DNA of 16,319 bases from Candidatus Latescibacterota bacterium. GTDB taxonomy: Bacteria; Latescibacterota; UBA2968; GCA-2709665. The DNA lies in assembly GCA_030746455.1 (NCBI GenBank), contig JASLMQ010000748.1, positions 1 to 16,319 of the forward strand, written 5' to 3'. Below the pieces are notes generated by a model that worked only from the letters and a program-made list of their open reading frames with translations, did not search any database and was not told the origin of the DNA. Shown here one piece after another: positions 14,097 to 16,319 of this stretch (its first letter is position 1; the number at the start of each line of letters is the position of its first letter). Position numbers and translations under genes: made by a program.

Positions 14097-16319
14097 TCCA
14101 CCGGCCTCGATGACGGTGGTATCCACGACGGCACTGCCGATATCCGCCGAGAAGCTCTCGGCCAAGTGCGACGCCGCAGACTCCGCGGGCGCCTGAGCTC
14201 CATCGGGAGAGACCTCCTGTTGAGCGCTTTCAACGTGTTTTCCGGCGGTTTCATGCGCTTTCCCTATCTCCTGCAGCATCTCCTCCGGTGGCCGAGCGTC
14301 CTTGAGCACGTGCCGGCCCTCAGGAACGGTGAAGGAGACAAGGCCGTCCTTGGCTGCCCGGCCGGTTGCCGACTGACCGTCAAGCCGCGCCGAAGCGGAT
14401 GCCAGCACGAGCGACAGATCCATTTCTCTCTCAGCCTCGATCACCAGGCTCCCCGCTTCGAAGTCCCAGTCGACGTCGACAGGCGCGCTCGACGCGATCA
14501 TGGGACGGTCCGGGCCCACACGGGTCAGCCTAAGTCCGAAGAGATGGGAGGGCGTGAGGATTGCGACCTCCGCATCTGTGCAGTCGTGCGGCCCCGTGAC
14601 TGCGAGCCCGAGTTCGAGGCGGCCGTTTGACCCCGGGTACCGAAGGAGGACGCTGTTGGCTGAGAGCCGCGCGCAGCTGGCCCGTGGGCCTCCCTTGGTG
14701 GAGGCGTCATCGAGTGCGATCAGCGAGAAGAGGATCACCTCTTCATCCTTGCGGGCTTCGACCGTACGAATCAGGCTGACAACGGCGCCGTCGAGCCGGG
14801 CGGGGACGGGATCGCAGGGGCAGATAACCGACGCGGCCGGCGAGTCTTCAGCGGAGACCCGAAGGATGCCCGCCTCCTCATCCCACAATACGTCCTTCCC
14901 CTGCCATTTCGTCAGGATCTCGGCGCTCTCGATGGCGTCCCGGAATCTCACCCGGTCGACCACGAGCGCGTAGCGCCCCACGCGCTGCGCGACCGTCCGC
15001 CGCCAGTTGCAGAACCCCACGTTGGGGACCTCGCCAACGGCGAAAGCGACGTCGCCGACAACACCGTAGTCCTTGAGGGCCGCGTAGAGCGCGACCTCGG
15101 GTTCGACCATGCCGTCGACCTTGACAACGAGCTGGTTCTCGTAGCCCTTGAGGACCGTGCAGCCGTCCATCCGAAGCTCCAGGATGGCGAAGCAGTGGTA
15201 GGGATTGCGGCCCTGTCCGTTGAAGCCGTCGAGCAGAAGGTAGTCCCCCTTCTCATCCGGACGGCTCCGGAAGCTCGCGAATGCGAAGGACTCGTCCAGG
15301 GCGACCTCGGTCTCCAACGTCTGCCACTGGGCCTCAGTGACCGTATCAACCGTCCACCTCCCAACCAGGTCGTGTGGGGGCTCAGGAGTGAGGTGCTCCT
15401 CCGGCCAGAAGGACTGGCCCAGGCGGAACGGCTGTTGCTGGCTGCCGGCCTCAGTCAGGGCCTTGTAATGGAGCCATCGTCCGTCCTGGGTGAGGTAGGT
15501 GGCCTTGTGCCACCAATCCAGGGCCGCGAAGTAGACGTGCCTGTGCCCGCGTGTTCCCGGGATCAGTGCTTCCTGCGCTCGCATCAGCTTCGCGTAGACC
15601 CCATTCTCTATGGGGACGCGATCGCCGCTCAACAGCAGGTAGTCGGTGAGCGGCGCCATCGATGTGTCGTACCAGAAGAGGTTGTCGTTTTCACCGAAGA
15701 CCCAGTTGTAGTCGTGCAGGGACGCGAATTCCCATTGGGCACGCCGCAGACCCTCTGCCCAAACCGGTTCAGGGTAGTCGCGGTCGAAGTATCGGCTGAT
15801 GGCGTAGACGCACACGCCGCCCCACTGGCTGTGACGCGAACCGACTCGGGGTGCGGGCCCCGGGTACTTGTAGCAGCCCTCCTTCCGCCGGTACTTCAGT
15901 TGACGGGCAAAGGCGTTTGTGACCCGAAGGCGCTCTTCGTCGGTGAAGACCGGGCTCTCCTCGATAAGGTCCCAGTAGATGATCATCTTGTGGGAGCGGT
16001 AGTGATCCAGACCGCTGAGGGGATCGGTCACGTCGACCTTGCCCTTGTCCACCGCGCGGATCTCCTTGACGGCCTCCTCGTCCGGGAAGGCGAGTCGGAG
16101 GAATTCCTTCGCGTGGAAGGGATCGCCCGTCAGGTAGTAGAGCGCGGCGCGCTTGGTGAGGATGGTCCAGGTGAAGACACCCGAGTTGCCGTAGGCGTCG
16201 GATACCCCCCAGAGCGGGAATTCGTGCATGCTCTCCGGGATTTCGAATGAGGGAGACAGCTCGATGTCTGCGATCCACCCGAGGCTCAGTTCGCCCTGGC
16301 CTCCGCCACTCGAGCCTGC
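14094..16319 (-). CDS. Large (alpha/alpha) toroid plus beta-sandwich protein, heparinase/lyase-like (5' end outside window)
   Basis: The frame is open to the window edge. An ATG at 16229 exists, but 30 open codons precede it with protein-like content (G-W-I-A-D-I-E-L-S), so the true start is further upstream. 741 residues are visible. The first 300 or so are Trp/Tyr-rich helices typical of an (alpha/alpha) toroid, with possible active-site blocks S-R-H-S-Q-W-G-G (161-168) and E-N-D-N-L-F-W-Y-D-T-S-M (210-221), counted from the first visible codon. A beta-sandwich region follows to about 660, with G-D-Y-L-L-L-D-G-F-N-G-Q-G-R-N-P-Y-H as a candidate catalytic or metal loop. It resembles polysaccharide lyase or heparinase-type architecture, but I cannot name a family. 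A low-complexity Ala/Glu-rich linker ends at the amber codon, after which propeller coding resumes in the same frame. Confidence 0.68.
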   Translation of the reverse strand, partial: AGSSGGGQGELSLGWIADIELSPSFEIPESMHEFPLWGVSDAYGNSGVFTWTILTKRAALYYLTGDPFHAKEFLRLAFPDEEAVKEIRAVDKGKVDVTDPLSGLDHYRSHKMIIYWDLIEESPVFTDEERLRVTNAFARQLKYRRKEGCYKYPGPAPRVGSRHSQWGGVCVYAISRYFDRDYPEPVWAEGLRRAQWEFASLHDYNWVFGENDNLFWYDTSMAPLTDYLLLSGDRVPIENGVYAKLMRAQEALIPGTRGHRHVYFAALDWWHKATYLTQDGRWLHYKALTEAGSQQQPFRLGQSFWPEEHLTPEPPHDLVGRWTVDTVTEAQWQTLETEVALDESFAFASFRSRPDEKGDYLLLDGFNGQGRNPYHCFAILELRMDGCTVLKGYENQLVVKVDGMVEPEVALYAALKDYGVVGDVAFAVGEVPNVGFCNWRRTVAQRVGRYALVVDRVRFRDAIESAEILTKWQGKDVLWDEEAGILRVSAEDSPAASVICPCDPVPARLDGAVVSLIRTVEARKDEEVILFSLIALDDASTKGGPRASCARLSANSVLLRYPGSNGRLELGLAVTGPHDCTDAEVAILTPSHLFGLRLTRVGPDRPMIASSAPVDVDWDFEAGSLVIEAEREMDLSLVLASASARLDGQSATGRAAKDGLVSFTVPEGRHVLKDARPPEEMLQEIGKAHETAGKHVESAQQEVSPDGAQAPAESAASHLAESFSADIGSAVVDTTVIEAGG

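Noticed and set aside
15195..16250. Plus-strand open frame of 351 codons
   Set aside because: It is antisense to the toroid gene, and its composition (many V, L, G, R) is that of a mirror frame. No domain is seen.
1..16319. tRNA, rRNA, insertion sequences or integrase genes
   Set aside because: I saw no cloverleaf-like sequence, no rRNA-like stretch and no transposase or recombinase motif in any frame.

Overview
The window reads as one strand of a high-GC bacterial genome. Every gene I can support lies on the minus strand, so transcription runs from high to low coordinates. The gene types suggest a polysaccharide-degrading bacterium of the Planctomycetota, Latescibacterota, Poribacteria or Hydrogenedentota kind. 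They are signal-less family S1 sulfatase, GH4 glycosidase, very long heparinase-II/III-like proteins, an MttB-family methyltransferase and isochorismatase-like hydrolases. The GC-rich intergenic hairpin repeats also fit. There is no rRNA or other phylogenetic marker here, so the assignment is a guess.

Layout in transcription order. (1) 16319-14094: a large toroid plus beta-sandwich protein whose 5' end lies outside the window. It ends at an amber codon, but coding continues in the same frame into a beta-propeller (14093-13020). (2) 13003-9899 and 9895-6800: two tandem heparinase-II/III-like proteins of about 1,030 residues, collinear and about 66% identical over their first 530 residues. They are separated by three bases. 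(3) 6799-6624: a 176-base spacer with palindromes. (4) 6623-5186: an MttB-family methyltransferase with a one-base frameshift near its C terminus, then an NAD-dependent epimerase/dehydratase (5150-4290), a sulfatase (4266-2797) and a GH4 glycosidase (2779-1397). All are tightly spaced with good Shine-Dalgarno sequences and look like an operon. (5) 1396-1191: a spacer with imperfect tandem repeats and two GC-rich hairpins. (6) An isochorismatase-like hydrolase (1085-312, with an in-frame signal-peptide-like extension to 1190) and the N-terminal third of an APH-type phosphotransferase (301-1, cut by the window edge).

How the genes may work together (inference). The lyase-like enzymes, a formylglycine sulfatase, a GH4 enzyme with the CHG metal-site motif of alpha-glucuronidases, and a sugar epimerase/dehydratase are the parts expected for taking apart a sulfated, uronic-acid-containing glycan. 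None of the complete proteins has a clear signal peptide except the optional one on the hydrolase, so much of the work may be done on imported oligosaccharides in the cytoplasm. There is no transporter, SusC/D pair or regulator in the window. The methyltransferase, hydrolase and kinase-like protein do not fit this pathway in an obvious way.

Two lesions stand out: an in-frame amber codon that splits what looks like one toroid-propeller polypeptide, and a +1 base in the methyltransferase that joins it in frame to the epimerase. Both could be real gene decay, recoding or sequence error.
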